Positions 15,937 to 25,217 of a DNA stretch of 64,000 nt are shown here, piece after piece; the first letter of the stretch is position 1, and the number at the start of each line of letters is the position of its first letter. The DNA comes from Hungatella effluvii (lineage in GTDB: Bacteria > Bacillota > Clostridia > Lachnospirales > Lachnospiraceae). Both the position numbers and the translations under genes were made by a program. The stretch is taken from assembly GCF_003201875.1 (NCBI RefSeq), contig NZ_QJKD01000011.1, positions 62,001 to 126,000 of the forward strand, given 5' to 3'. The notes beneath the pieces were generated by a model. The model made no database searches. It was not told the origin of the DNA and saw only the letters and a list, made by a program, of their open reading frames with translations.

Positions 15937-16827
15937 ATGGCAGATGTAATCAAAAACCGGTATGAGTTTGTAATCTTATTTGATGTAGAAAATGGAAATC
16001 CCAATGGTGACCCTGATGCGGGAAATCTTCCCAGAATTGATCCGGAAAGTGGTTATGGAATCGTGACAGATGTCTGCTTAAAGCGCAAGATCCGTAATTA
16101 CGTGGAGACTGTGAAAGAGGACAACGAAGGCTATAAAATATACATTAAAGAAGATGTTCCCTTAAACAGAAGCGATAATACTGCCTATGAATACCTGGGG
16201 ACTGATGATAAAGGAATAAAAGATTTAAAGAAGAAAGATCCGGAGGTGGATCGGAAGATTCGTGAATTCATGTGCCGTAATTTTTTTGATATCCGTACGT
16301 TTGGCGCGGTGATGACAACCTTTGTAAAGGCTGCGTTGAACTGCGGACAGGTCCGGGGACCGGTGCAGTTGGGATTTTCCAGAAGCATTGATCCGATTGT
16401 CAGTCAGGAAGTGACGATTACCAGAGTAGCGATTACCACGGAAAAAGATGCCGAAACGAAAAGTACGGAAATGGGGCGAAAGAATATTGTACCCTATGCA
16501 TTGTACCGGACAGAAGGATACATATCGGCGAACTTAGCGAGAAAGGTCACCGGTTTTTCGGAAGAGGATCTAGAGCTTCTGTGGGAAGCAATCATCAATA
16601 TGTTTGAAATCGATCATTCCGCGGCCAGAGGAAAGATGGCTGTCCGGGAACTGATTGTGTTTAAACACAGCAAAGAGTTAGGCGACTGCCCGGCGTATAA
16701 GCTGTTTGATGCGATAGAAGTGAAGAAACATGACGATGTGGATTATCCCAGAAAATACAGCGATTATACGATTACCATCCATGAGGAGCAGATTCCGGAA
16801 ACAGTAGAAGTATTAAGGAAAATATGA
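15937..16827 (+). CDS. cas7c: Type I-C Cas7 (Csd2), Cascade backbone
   Basis: Cas7 forms the helical backbone along the crRNA spacer. The 296-aa product shows the family signature FVILFDVENGNPNGDPDAGN near the N-terminus (about residues 10-29), TFGAVMTTFV (about 118-127) and the GPVQLGFSRSIDPI segment. The frame is open upstream into cas8c, but ATG 15937 has AAGGAGG at 15921-15927 and gives the family N-terminus. Its TGA overlaps the cas4 ATG. Confidence 0.95.
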   Translation: MADVIKNRYEFVILFDVENGNPNGDPDAGNLPRIDPESGYGIVTDVCLKRKIRNYVETVKEDNEGYKIYIKEDVPLNRSDNTAYEYLGTDDKGIKDLKKKDPEVDRKIREFMCRNFFDIRTFGAVMTTFVKAALNCGQVRGPVQLGFSRSIDPIVSQEVTITRVAITTEKDAETKSTEMGRKNIVPYALYRTEGYISANLARKVTGFSEEDLELLWEAIINMFEIDHSAARGKMAVRELIVFKHSKELGDCPAYKLFDAIEVKKHDDVDYPRKYSDYTITIHEEQIPETVEVLRKI

Positions 16828-17495
16828 TGGATTATAAAGAAGAGGATTACCTGATGCTTTCCGGAATCCAGCATTTTGCGTTTTGCAGGAGACAGTGGGC
16901 GCTGATTCATATTGAGCAGCAATGGCAGGAGAATGAGAGAACTGCAGAAGGGGAGTTGCTCCATGAACGTGCCCATGATACCTGGGCCACAGAGAAACGG
17001 TCGGATGTGATTACCAGCCGGGGATTGCCGGTGCAGTCCAGAACGATGGGGATATCCGGGAGTTGTGATATTGTAGAGTTTCACAGAGCGGAGGAGGGCG
17101 TTCCGCTCTATGGGCACAGGGGACTATTTCGGGTTTACCCGATCGAGTATAAGAGAGGAAAGCCGAAAGATATTCCCATCGATATGTTACAGCTTACCGC
17201 ACAGGCCATGTGTTTGGAGGAAATGCTTTCCGCGGAAATTGCGGAAGGGGCCATTTATTACGGCGAGATACGGCACAGAGAAAAGATTTTGTTCACAGAG
17301 GATTTGAGAACTCAGGTAAGGAAGTATTTTCAGGAAATGCATCAACTATTTGATAAGCAGTATACTCCTAATGTAAAATGGTCCAAAAGCTGTAACGCCT
17401 GTTCTTTGAATGATATCTGTATGCCGAAGCTGGGGAAAACGCCTTCTGTGAAGGAATATGTGCGCGAGAAAATTATGGAGGAGGAAACGCCTTGA
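16824..17495 (+). CDS. cas4: Cas4 (RecB-like Fe-S nuclease for spacer acquisition)
   Basis: Cas4 trims pre-spacers and selects those next to a PAM before Cas1-Cas2 integrates them. The 223-aa protein has the N-terminal Cys of HFAFCRRQW and the C-terminal cluster CNACSLNDIC, which together provide the four ligands of the Fe-S cluster. The RecB-type nuclease core includes YPIEYKRGKPKD (about residues 106-117; E-x-K). It overlaps cas7c upstream and cas1 downstream by 4 bp each, so translation is coupled along the adaptation genes. Confidence 0.93.
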   Translation: MMDYKEEDYLMLSGIQHFAFCRRQWALIHIEQQWQENERTAEGELLHERAHDTWATEKRSDVITSRGLPVQSRTMGISGSCDIVEFHRAEEGVPLYGHRGLFRVYPIEYKRGKPKDIPIDMLQLTAQAMCLEEMLSAEIAEGAIYYGEIRHREKILFTEDLRTQVRKYFQEMHQLFDKQYTPNVKWSKSCNACSLNDICMPKLGKTPSVKEYVREKIMEEETP

Positions 17496-18523
17496 AAAAA
17501 CTGTTAAATACTTTGTATGTGACTTCTCCGGATAGTTATCTCTCAGTAGATGGCGAAAATGTCGTGATTCTGGATAAAGAGGTGGAACTGGGGCGGGTTC
17601 CCCTGCATAATCTTGAAGCGATTGTCTGCTTTGGCTACAGAGGGGTTAGCCCGGCCCTTATGGGCGGCTGCGCGATGCGTGATATTTCTCTGTGTTTTAT
17701 GACACCTCAGGGAAAATTCCTGGCGCGAGTAACCGGCAGTGTCAGGGGAAATGTCGTATTACGAAAGAAGCAGTATGAAGCTTCTGAAAATGCTGATTTT
17801 AGCCTGGGAGTGGCAAAGAATTGTATTCTGGGTAAGATTTATAACGGAAAATGGGTTCTGGAGCGCGCCACTCGGGATCATGGTTTACAGGTCGATGTGG
17901 AGGCGCTGAAGCGTGCGTCTGCATTTATGCAGCAGTCATTAAACTATGTTTTGGAGTGTACGGACATGGCTCAGCTTAGGGGATATGAAGGAGAAGCGGC
18001 CAGTGTTTACTTTAGAGTCTTTGACCAATTGATCTTACAGCAGAAAAAAGATTTTAAGTTCTCCGGGAGAAATAAACGGCCGCCGTTAGACAATGTAAAT
18101 GCCATGCTGTCATTTGTATATACTCTTTTAACAAATATGGTGGCTTCTGCGCTGGAAACGGTTGGGCTTGATCCCTATGTGGGCTTCATGCATACGGATA
18201 GGCCAGGGAGGGCGTCGCTGGCTCTTGACCTGATCGAAGAACTCCGTCCAGTGCTCGCAGATCGTTTTGTATTAGGGCTGATCAATCGAAAAATGGTTAG
18301 CGGTAAAGATTTTTCTAAGAAGGAAGATGGCGCTGTTATTATGACGGACCAGGTCAGAAAGCAACTACTGACAGAGTGGCAAAATAGAAAAAAGGAAGTT
18401 ATCACACATCCTTATTTAGGTGAAAAGGTGGAGTGGGGGATGATTCCGTTTGTTCAGGCAATGCTGCTGGCACGATATCTAAGAGGAGATATGGATGAGT
18501 ATCCGCCATTTTTCTGGAAGTAG
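17492..18523 (+). CDS. cas1: Type I-C Cas1 integrase
   Basis: Cas1 with Cas2 integrates new spacers at the leader end of the array. The 343-aa protein has the Cas1 beta-sheet N-terminus (KLLNTLYVTSPDSYLSVDGE) and a helical catalytic domain. The catalytic Glu lies in GYEGEAASVYF, and the His/Asp residues lie in FMHTDRPGRASLALDLIEEL. The start is TTG at 17492, supported by GGAGGAAA just upstream and the 4-bp overlap with cas4. Length and motifs are complete. Confidence 0.95.
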   Translation: MKKLLNTLYVTSPDSYLSVDGENVVILDKEVELGRVPLHNLEAIVCFGYRGVSPALMGGCAMRDISLCFMTPQGKFLARVTGSVRGNVVLRKKQYEASENADFSLGVAKNCILGKIYNGKWVLERATRDHGLQVDVEALKRASAFMQQSLNYVLECTDMAQLRGYEGEAASVYFRVFDQLILQQKKDFKFSGRNKRPPLDNVNAMLSFVYTLLTNMVASALETVGLDPYVGFMHTDRPGRASLALDLIEELRPVLADRFVLGLINRKMVSGKDFSKKEDGAVIMTDQVRKQLLTEWQNRKKEVITHPYLGEKVEWGMIPFVQAMLLARYLRGDMDEYPPFFWK

Positions 18524-18538
18524 GAGGTATTTTTCAAA

Positions 18539-18829
18539 ATGTTAGTGCTGATTACCTATGATGTAAATACCGAGACCGCTGCGGGAAAGACAAGGTTGCG
18601 TAAAGTTGCAAAGCAATGTGTAAACTATGGTACCAGGGTACAAAATTCAGTTTTTGAATGTATTGTGGATAATGCCCAGTGCGTGATGTTAAAAGCGGTG
18701 TTAAAAGATCTGATTGATGTGAATGTTGACAGTCTGAGGTTTTATTATTTGGGTAACAAACATGACACGAAGGTGGAACATTTTGGTGTAGAGAAGGGAG
18801 TAAATGTAGAAAAACCTCTTATCTTTTAG
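18539..18829 (+). CDS. cas2: Cas2
   Basis: The 96-aa ferredoxin-fold partner of Cas1 forms the central dimer of the integrase. The start MLVLITYDVNTETAAGKTRL is the canonical beta1 strand with the conserved Asp (YDV), followed by the RVQNSVFECIVD strand typical of I-C Cas2. TAGGAGG precedes ATG 18539. It is the last cas gene, 174 bp before the first repeat. Confidence 0.95.
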   Translation: MLVLITYDVNTETAAGKTRLRKVAKQCVNYGTRVQNSVFECIVDNAQCVMLKAVLKDLIDVNVDSLRFYYLGNKHDTKVEHFGVEKGVNVEKPLIF

Positions 18830-19003
18830 AAGCGAATTTATGGTGCGAACCGGAAGTGATCATAAATTCCCTTGTAGGTTCGCACCGGAAATTTTGGGGT
18901 TATGAAGGGAAAATTGGGAAATTGGATATATTGATTTAATGAAATGTGTGCAAATTGCGCATGATTATTGCTGGTTATATGGTATAATATGTGCGAATTT
19001 GCT
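18830..19003 (+). promoter_or_regulatory. CRISPR leader with hairpin and extended -10 promoter
   Basis: This 174-bp AT-rich leader lies between cas2 and the first repeat. It contains a perfect 10-bp inverted repeat (GGTGCGAACC 18842-18851, GGTTCGCACC 18877-18886). A strong extended -10, TGGTATAAT (18980-18988), lies 15 bp before the first repeat, so pre-crRNA transcription should start just ahead of the array. The -35 is weak. The inverted repeat may end cas mRNA or act in spacer integration; this is inference. Confidence 0.7.
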
Positions 19004-20935
19004 GTCTCCGCTAGCGATAGCGGAGTGGATTGAAATTATTGGTGTTTCTGGGTCTACGGGTTCCGGATCTGTCTCCGCTAGCGATAGCGGAGTGGATTGA
19101 AATCTTTGTACTATGTATCTGCTATTTGTCATTGTCGTCTCCGCTAGCGATAGCGGAGTGGATTGAAATAAAGGTTTATCGGGACATCTACGATCAGATT
19201 AAGGTCTCCGCTAGCGATAGCGGAGTGGATTGAAATGCCTGACTGATAACGATCAGGCCGATGGCATCTTTGTCTCCGCTAGCGATAGCGGAGTGGATTG
19301 AAATTGTAAGTTGACGCCTCCACTGTCATATGTAAATGGTCTCCGCTAGCGATAGCGGAGTGGATTGAAATGGGTAATACTAGACCGGAACTTCCTCACC
19401 CACGGGTCTCCGCTAGCGATAGCGGAGTGGATTGAAATAAATTATGCATCGCTTTTATTGGAGATATCCGGGTCTCCGCTAGCGATAGCGGAGTGGATTG
19501 AAATCTGTAGCTACCGGGCTTTGTGTTTTAGCTTCTTGTCTCCGCTAGCGATAGCGGAGTGGATTGAAATCGTAAGGGAAAATTATCTGTGTAGTACTCT
19601 CCTGTGTCTCCGCTAGCGATAGCGGAGTGGATTGAAATATGTACCGTGGTGTTGATGATGTTATGAATGCCCGTCTCCGCTAGCGATAGCGGAGTGGATT
19701 GAAATAACTGAGATAATGCGGTACCCTTCGTATAACTGCGTCTCCGCTAGCGATAGCGGAGTGGATTGAAATTCCCAATCAATATCATCTCTCTGTATAA
19801 GCGGTAGTCTCCGCTAGCGATAGCGGAGTGGATTGAAATTCTTTACGATGTTGTATTCAAAATTGACTGCAACCGTCTCCGCTAGCGATAGCGGAGTGGA
19901 TTGAAATCTTCATGGACTGCGTAAAATACCCGTAATCCAATATCGTCTCCGCTAGCGATAGCGGAGTGGATTGAAATATTCTTTTTTAGCAACCGTTTAG
20001 CCTCTGCATAGCGTCTCCGCTAGCGATAGCGGAGTGGATTGAAATGTTGCAATTACATCAGCATCAAATAAATCGATCCGTCTCTGCTAGCGATAGCGGA
20101 GTGGATTGAAATCAGGAAGTAGAGCAGCCTTCCAGCGAGTTTGTCTGTCTCCGCTAGCGATAGCGGAGTGGATTGAAATGTCAGATACCGGAGCCACGAA
20201 TAGAACAGTGTTGTCTCCGCTAGCGATAGCGGAGTGGATTGAAATCAGTTGGATTATCATTTTGCTATCTCTCCACATGTCTCCGCTAGCGATAGCGGAG
20301 TGGATTGAAATTTCAATAGAGCGGCAAATCTTCCCCTTCCAGATAGTCTCCGCTAGCGATAGCGGAGTGGATTGAAATCAGTTGGATTATCATTTTGCTA
20401 TCTCTCCACATGTCTCCGCTAGCGATAGCGGAGTGGATTGAAATTTCAATAGAGCGGCAAATCTTCCCCTTCCAGATAGTCTCCGCTAGCGATAGCGGAG
20501 TGGATTGAAATAGTCCAGATGATCTTTGCCTGATCTCTCTTTGTGGTCTCCGCTAGCGATAGCGGAGTGGATTGAAATGTGGGTAAAGTTGCAGGAAAGG
20601 GATTATCTACAGTCTCCGCTAGCGATAGCGGAGTGGATTGAAATTTTAACTGTGATCTCCTGTACGCCAGTTCGTAATGTCTCCGCTAGCGATAGCGGAG
20701 TGGATTGAAATAGCGTTATGACAATATTACGCTTATCTACCCTTGTCTCCGCTAGCGATAGCGGAGTGGATTGAAATACCGCATTTGCAGGAGAATGGAA
20801 GCAGGACGCAGTCTCCGCTAGCGATAGCGGAGTGGATTGAAATCACATAACGCCGTAGACCGTTTTTTCTTTGTAGCGTCTCCGCTAGCGATAGCGGAGT
20901 GGATTGAAATAAAACTTGATATACTTAATAACATC
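19004..20935 (+). CRISPR. Type I-C CRISPR array, leader-proximal part (29 repeats)
   Basis: The array has 29 copies of a 33-bp repeat starting GTCTCCGC, with palindromic core CTCCGCTAGCGATAGCGGAG and ending GGATTGAAAT, the typical I-C 3' handle. Twenty-eight complete spacers of 33-37 bp follow, plus the first 25 bp of spacer 29, which is cut by the transposon at 20936. One repeat (20080-20112) has a C-to-T change at position 6. Spacers 19 and 20 (20246-20278, 20312-20345) recur exactly as spacers 21 and 22 (20379-20411, 20445-20478). The leader, with its promoter, lies on the cas side, so the first spacers here are the newest. Confidence 0.98.
20928..20935 (+). repeat. Left target-site duplication (ATAACATC)
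   Basis: ATAACATC at 20928-20935 directly precedes the transposon end and recurs at 25706-25713 directly after it. Eight bp is the size made by IS66-family elements. Removing the element and one copy restores a 34-bp spacer. Confidence 0.9.
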
Positions 20936-21287
20936 GTATACGGCAAATAATTAGTACCGTGCTAGTTTTATTTATCCATGAGATAATAACTCCAGAAAAC
21001 TACAAGTTTTTTAAAGGAGCTATCTTATGGATAAGATCACCCATCAGATCCGTGCAGAGCACTGGACCAAAGTCCTGAATGAATGCATAAACAGCGGTAT
21101 GTCCAAAACTGCCTGGTGCAGAGCCAATGGGATTTCAGAAAAGCAGTTATTCTACTGGCAGAAGATTCTGCGCAGGGAGGCTTTCGAGAATTCCAAGGCC
21201 TCATTACCGACAACCGCCGCATCACACCCGTCGCTGGTGCCAACGACTCAGGGGACGGTCTCTTTTACCGAAATCAAACTCCCTTCA
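20936..21287 (+). repeat. Left long inverted repeat of the composite transposon
   Basis: These 352 bp match 25356-25705 in reverse complement almost perfectly (one 2-bp indel near 20986 and few substitutions). They cover the terminal inverted repeat, the untranslated leader and about two thirds of tnpA. Confidence 0.9.
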
Positions 21288-21419
21288 TCTCCCCGGAGCG
21301 CGAATCCGGTTTTCCATCCGGATCTCGTGATTCGAAAAGGGGAGATTATCCTGGAAATATCGAATTCCGCTTCGGATGCTCTCCTTTCCCGGATCGGAGG
21401 GTTCCTGAATGCTGAATAA
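21027..21419 (+). CDS. tnpA: IS66 accessory protein TnpA
   Basis: The 130-aa small first gene of IS66 elements is needed together with TnpB for transposition. The N-terminal half is a helix-turn-helix (SGMSKTAWCRANGISEKQLF, about residues 28-47), which probably binds the inverted repeats. ATG 21027 follows AAAGGAG. It overlaps tnpB by 11 bp. The 5' two thirds are repeated in inverted orientation at 25356-25616. Confidence 0.9.
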   Translation: MDKITHQIRAEHWTKVLNECINSGMSKTAWCRANGISEKQLFYWQKILRREAFENSKASLPTTAASHPSLVPTTQGTVSFTEIKLPSSPRSANPVFHPDLVIRKGEIILEISNSASDALLSRIGGFLNAE

Positions 21420-21768
21420 TGCTGCCGGATTCCAAAAGATTTATATCGCTGCCGGATTTACAGATTTACGGCGCGGGATCGATGGTTTGGCTTCCATTGT
21501 CAAATTTAACTTCCAGCTTAATCCGTATGAAAAGGACATTCTTTTTCTCTTCTGCGGTAGACGCAATGACCGCATAAAAGGGCTTGTATGGGAAGGTGAT
21601 GGATTTCTTCTCCTTTACAAAAGGCTGGAGCTTGGCGGTTTCAGCTGGCCCCGTACAAAAGAAGAGGCATTGGAGATCACCCCGGAACAATATCAGGCAT
21701 TGATGCAGGGGCTGGAGATTGTCTCCAAACATCCGATCCAAGAAGTGCAGCCACAGGATCTTCTGTAA
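21409..21768 (+). CDS. tnpB: IS66 accessory protein TnpB (Orf2)
   Basis: The 119-aa protein has the IS66 Orf2 hallmarks: IYIAAGFTDLRRGIDGLASI, LFLFCGRRNDRIKGLVWEGDG and the LLYKRLELGGFSWP segment. It is an accessory factor for transposition. The ATG overlaps the end of tnpA, implying coupled translation. The length is typical and complete. Confidence 0.93.
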   Translation: MLNNAAGFQKIYIAAGFTDLRRGIDGLASIVKFNFQLNPYEKDILFLFCGRRNDRIKGLVWEGDGFLLLYKRLELGGFSWPRTKEEALEITPEQYQALMQGLEIVSKHPIQEVQPQDLL

Positions 21769-21909
21769 AGCATTGTGCAAAACGGAGAAAACAAAAAATC
21801 GTTCCACCGTCGCAGCCTCGGGCAAATCGGCAGTTATCCACAACCAGGCTTTAATGCATTCATTCAATGATGGAGTGCCTGTCTGCAGCAGGCTGCTGTG
21901 TGGATAAGT

Positions 21910-21955
21910 ACTCTAAAAAGCTGAAAAAACTCTTAGTTTTTCGGCTTTTTAGAGT
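21910..21955 (+). repeat. Strong hairpin between tnpB and tnpC
   Basis: The arms ACTCTAAAAAGC.GAAAAA and TTTTTC.GCTTTTTAGAGT pair over about 21 bp within the 288-bp gap between tnpB and tnpC. It may limit transposase expression or end outside transcription. The rest of the gap shows no gene. Confidence 0.65.
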
Positions 21956-22056
21956 GTTTATCCTATGGTGAAAATGACGGGGCCTGTTTTTGTGTAGCTC
22001 GCTTTTTCTTTTGTTTTGCGGTACAATCGCTACAGGAAAACAAAGGAGCACCGAAC

Positions 22057-23679
22057 ATGTCAACGAATTACTCACCAGACGAACTGAACCGTTTCAGCAA
22101 AGAAACGCTCATGGCAGTGATCCTGTCCATGCAGGATCAACTGAGCCAGCTAAATGCAAACATGGAGCGCCTGATCGAGCAGATCGCTGACGCGAAGAAT
22201 AAACGCTATGGGCGTTCTTCTGAAAAACTGGATGTTATTGCAGGACAGCTTGAGCTGGAACTCATCTTTAACGAAGCAGAAGTTCTGACAGAAACGCTTT
22301 ATGTTGTTGAACCCGCCGAGGAGGATGTGATCCAGGTCAGACGTAGGAAACGGAAAGGGAAACGCGAGGAAGATCTAAAGGATCTTCCGGTTGAAGTGGT
22401 CTCTCATACCCTTTCGGAAGAAAAACTGCGGGAACTCTTTGGAGACAACGGATGGAAACAGCTTCCGGATGAAGTCTATAAAAGAGTGAGTGTCCAGCCA
22501 GCCGTGTACACAGTCGAAGAGCATCATGTGGCTGTCTATGCCGGCAGGGACAATCAGACCATCGTCAAGGCGGATCGTCCAAAAGACCTGCTCCGCAACA
22601 GCATCCTGACTCCAACCCTTGCGGCAAGTATCATGAATGCCAAGTATGTAAATGGACTTCCTTTATATCGAATCAGTCAGGAATTCCTGCGGAATGATAT
22701 CCACATCTCCAAGCAGGTGATGGCGAACTGGATGATCCAGTGTGCGGACCGGTATCTGGGGATTCTTTATGACTACCTGCATAAAGAATTGTACCGTTTC
22801 CATGTGCTGCAAGCCGATGAGACACCCGTTATGGTATCAAAAGACGGACGCCCCGCAAACAGCAAGAGCTATATGTGGATCTACCGTACTGGCAAGGTAT
22901 ACCAAGACACGCCGATCATCCTGTATGAATATCAGCGTACCCGGAAAGCAGACCATCCGAGAGAATTCCTGAAAGATTTTGCAGGTGTGGTTGTCTGTGA
23001 TGGCTATTGCGCTTATAGGAAGCTGGACCGTGAAAATCCGGATATTATTTTTGCAGGGTGCTGGACACATGCGAGACGATATTTCTCAGACGCATTAAAA
23101 GCGCTCCCGAAAGCGGCACAAAAAGCCGCGAACGATACGGTTGCGTATGAAGCCCTGAAGCGGATCGGCGCCATCTACCATCTGGACAACCAGTTATCTG
23201 ATCTGAAACCAGATGAACGGAAGAAACAGCGGCAGATGACGGTCAAACCTCTGACAGAGGCTTTCTTTGCATGGGCAAAAGAGATTCAGTCATCCGGACG
23301 TCTTTCCAAAGGGAAAACACTGGAAGGAATCAACTACTGTATCAATCAGGAAGAAGCACTGAACGTGTTCCTGAATGACGGTGAAGTTCCGCTAGATAAC
23401 AACGTAACAGAAGGAGCACTCCGCAGTTTCTGCCTGCACAAACATGCATGGAAGCTGATTGATAGCATAGATGGCGCAAAATCCAGTGCGATCATCTACA
23501 GCATAACGGAAACAGCAAAGGAGAACCACCTGAATCCGTTCCGTTATCTGATGCACATCCTGACCGTATTGAAGGACCATCAAGATGACACGGATTACCG
23601 CTTTATTGAGGAACTGCTTCCATGGTCCGATCAGTTACCGGAAATCTGTCGGAGCAAATCTAAAACAACGAATCTGTAA
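22057..23679 (+). CDS. tnpC: IS66 transposase TnpC (DDE)
   Basis: This 540-aa DDE transposase has an N-terminal leucine-rich coiled region (about 1-50), then a charged linker and a zinc-binding-like segment. The catalytic domain has Asp in VLQADETPVMV, Asp in VVCDGYCAYRK and Glu in LDNNVTEGALRSF. CWTHARRYF is also characteristic of the family. ATG 22057 follows AAAGGAG. The length is typical and there are no disruptions, so the element may be active. Confidence 0.95.
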   Translation: MSTNYSPDELNRFSKETLMAVILSMQDQLSQLNANMERLIEQIADAKNKRYGRSSEKLDVIAGQLELELIFNEAEVLTETLYVVEPAEEDVIQVRRRKRKGKREEDLKDLPVEVVSHTLSEEKLRELFGDNGWKQLPDEVYKRVSVQPAVYTVEEHHVAVYAGRDNQTIVKADRPKDLLRNSILTPTLAASIMNAKYVNGLPLYRISQEFLRNDIHISKQVMANWMIQCADRYLGILYDYLHKELYRFHVLQADETPVMVSKDGRPANSKSYMWIYRTGKVYQDTPIILYEYQRTRKADHPREFLKDFAGVVVCDGYCAYRKLDRENPDIIFAGCWTHARRYFSDALKALPKAAQKAANDTVAYEALKRIGAIYHLDNQLSDLKPDERKKQRQMTVKPLTEAFFAWAKEIQSSGRLSKGKTLEGINYCINQEEALNVFLNDGEVPLDNNVTEGALRSFCLHKHAWKLIDSIDGAKSSAIIYSITETAKENHLNPFRYLMHILTVLKDHQDDTDYRFIEELLPWSDQLPEICRSKSKTTNL

Positions 23680-23784
23680 ACCGGACCGCCGGAAATGGCG
23701 GTCAAAAAATGGAACAGTACGCATGGTTTGCTGTATACGACCAATGGTTGACAGTGTGTGGAAATAGAGATAACGGAGGACACA

Positions 23785-25170
23785 ATGTGGTGGGATAATG
23801 ACTATACTTTTCATGGCAAGACAGACAGTTATGAATTAATGTTCAATTCGCCGTTTGCAGGTAAAGAAAATGTAGCTTCTTTTAGTAAAGATAAAATGAA
23901 TGAACTCAAACAATATATTGAGCAGTTAGACCAGAAGCACCAAGTGGGCCTTGTTAAAGAGGATGATTTGACTTCGTATAATAACCCAGATTTCCTGTGG
24001 TTATCTTACGAGTTGAATCGGATGAGGTTAAGGTATAATACTTCTCAAAGAAATCCGTATACAAGAGAAGTCTTGCCGGGGCACAGCCAGATTCCGTATG
24101 TACATATCTGTCTGAATGCTTTGGCGATGTCTGTATCTTCGCTATATCCGAAATCCACATTGAATGAATACAAATCAAGTTTAAAAGAACATTATGTTGT
24201 AGAGTTTGAACTTCCGTTTCTGAAGAAATATATGGAATTCTTAAGCGGCTTGTTTGATGACAATCCGCAGATAATAGATAAGAACAAAAGAGTTGTGTAT
24301 CAGTTCAAGGCTCCAATTTATAGAAAAAGTCCATTTGCGGCTATGTTCGATTACAGACATGAGATTCCTGCAGTTATTTTTCACCAGTCAGTGTTGATGC
24401 TGTTATCGCATGAATTAGCACATATCGGCAATGGACATCTTAAACTCATTGCTAGTGACAATGCCTACGGGTTATCGCAGGATGTTCTTCGCGCATGTGA
24501 GAACGATGCGGATTGTACGGCGCTGTGCTGGCTGCTTGGCAGCAGAATATTAGATGTTGAGGGAACCTGCTTGGAAATTTCAGCAGATGATTATATAAAG
24601 GAACTCGCCTTAGCTATTTGTTCTGTATATATGTTGCTTTCATGGTCTTATGATAAGGATCATCGAAAGTGGAATGTAGAATCAATAAATAAAAAAGCTC
24701 ATTTTCCCGCTTCAGTTCGTGCGTATAATATGCTTAATCTTGCGTACTCAAGATTGCTAAAAATCGGTGAATGGTGTGAACGGGATGGCATTGTCACATC
24801 GGATAAAGTGAAGATTGACAAGGCCTTTACAGAAAAAGCTTTTTCTCTTGGTATGGAAATGATAAGAGCATTTGATAGAACTTTCTTTATGAAACACGCC
24901 CATACAGAAGAAGTCTGTGAGCTTTTTGATAAAGGTGAAGCCAGGGAAGTGTACCAGATGGTGGTGCAGGAACTATCTGAAGGAAGTGTGGATGTCGGCA
25001 TTGCAGACACATTCTATATGATTGGCTGCACGAAAGAAGCCCAGGCAGAATTGAAAAAGATTCATGAATTATGGCCGGAAGTTCGAAGCAGATTACAGAA
25101 GGTAAATCCATATTGCCAGTTGGCCGCAGTAGAGCCTTGGAATGAACTGCCGGAGCAATTGATAATATAA
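23785..25170 (+). CDS. Transposon-borne HExxH zinc metallopeptidase, possibly Lit-like
   Basis: The 461-aa cargo gene has a metallopeptidase motif HELAH at residues 209-213, followed by E239 in ENDADC, the spacing of a gluzincin third ligand. A later HFPASVRAYNML segment resembles the H-P...R motif of M48 and Lit-type (U49) peptidases. Lit of E. coli cleaves EF-Tu on phage infection; family membership here is only suggested by the motif pattern. ATG 23785 has ACGGAGGA upstream and is preferred to GTG 23758. There is no signal peptide or membrane span, so it is cytoplasmic. It is the only gene between the IS66 unit and its inverted end, hence true cargo. Confidence 0.75.
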   Translation: MWWDNDYTFHGKTDSYELMFNSPFAGKENVASFSKDKMNELKQYIEQLDQKHQVGLVKEDDLTSYNNPDFLWLSYELNRMRLRYNTSQRNPYTREVLPGHSQIPYVHICLNALAMSVSSLYPKSTLNEYKSSLKEHYVVEFELPFLKKYMEFLSGLFDDNPQIIDKNKRVVYQFKAPIYRKSPFAAMFDYRHEIPAVIFHQSVLMLLSHELAHIGNGHLKLIASDNAYGLSQDVLRACENDADCTALCWLLGSRILDVEGTCLEISADDYIKELALAICSVYMLLSWSYDKDHRKWNVESINKKAHFPASVRAYNMLNLAYSRLLKIGEWCERDGIVTSDKVKIDKAFTEKAFSLGMEMIRAFDRTFFMKHAHTEEVCELFDKGEAREVYQMVVQELSEGSVDVGIADTFYMIGCTKEAQAELKKIHELWPEVRSRLQKVNPYCQLAAVEPWNELPEQLII

Positions 25171-25217
25171 TGTATATAAGAAACTGATAAATACATTCAC
25201 GGTGAATTCGTTGAAAA

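Larger units (their letters stand above)
20936..23738 (+). mobile_element. IS66-family insertion sequence (complete unit)
   Basis: The unit has tnpA, tnpB and tnpC in the standard IS66 order. Its left end is GTATACGGCAAATAATTAGT; a diverged right end ...GGTTTGCTGTATAC stops at 23738, and 17 of 23 end positions match. The total of 2,803 bp is normal for the family. The diverged right end suggests the composite now uses the better-matching far end at 25705. Confidence 0.8.

Noticed and set aside
19030..20708. Short frames reading SPLAIAEWIEI repeatedly
   Set aside because: They are translations of the CRISPR repeats, not genes.
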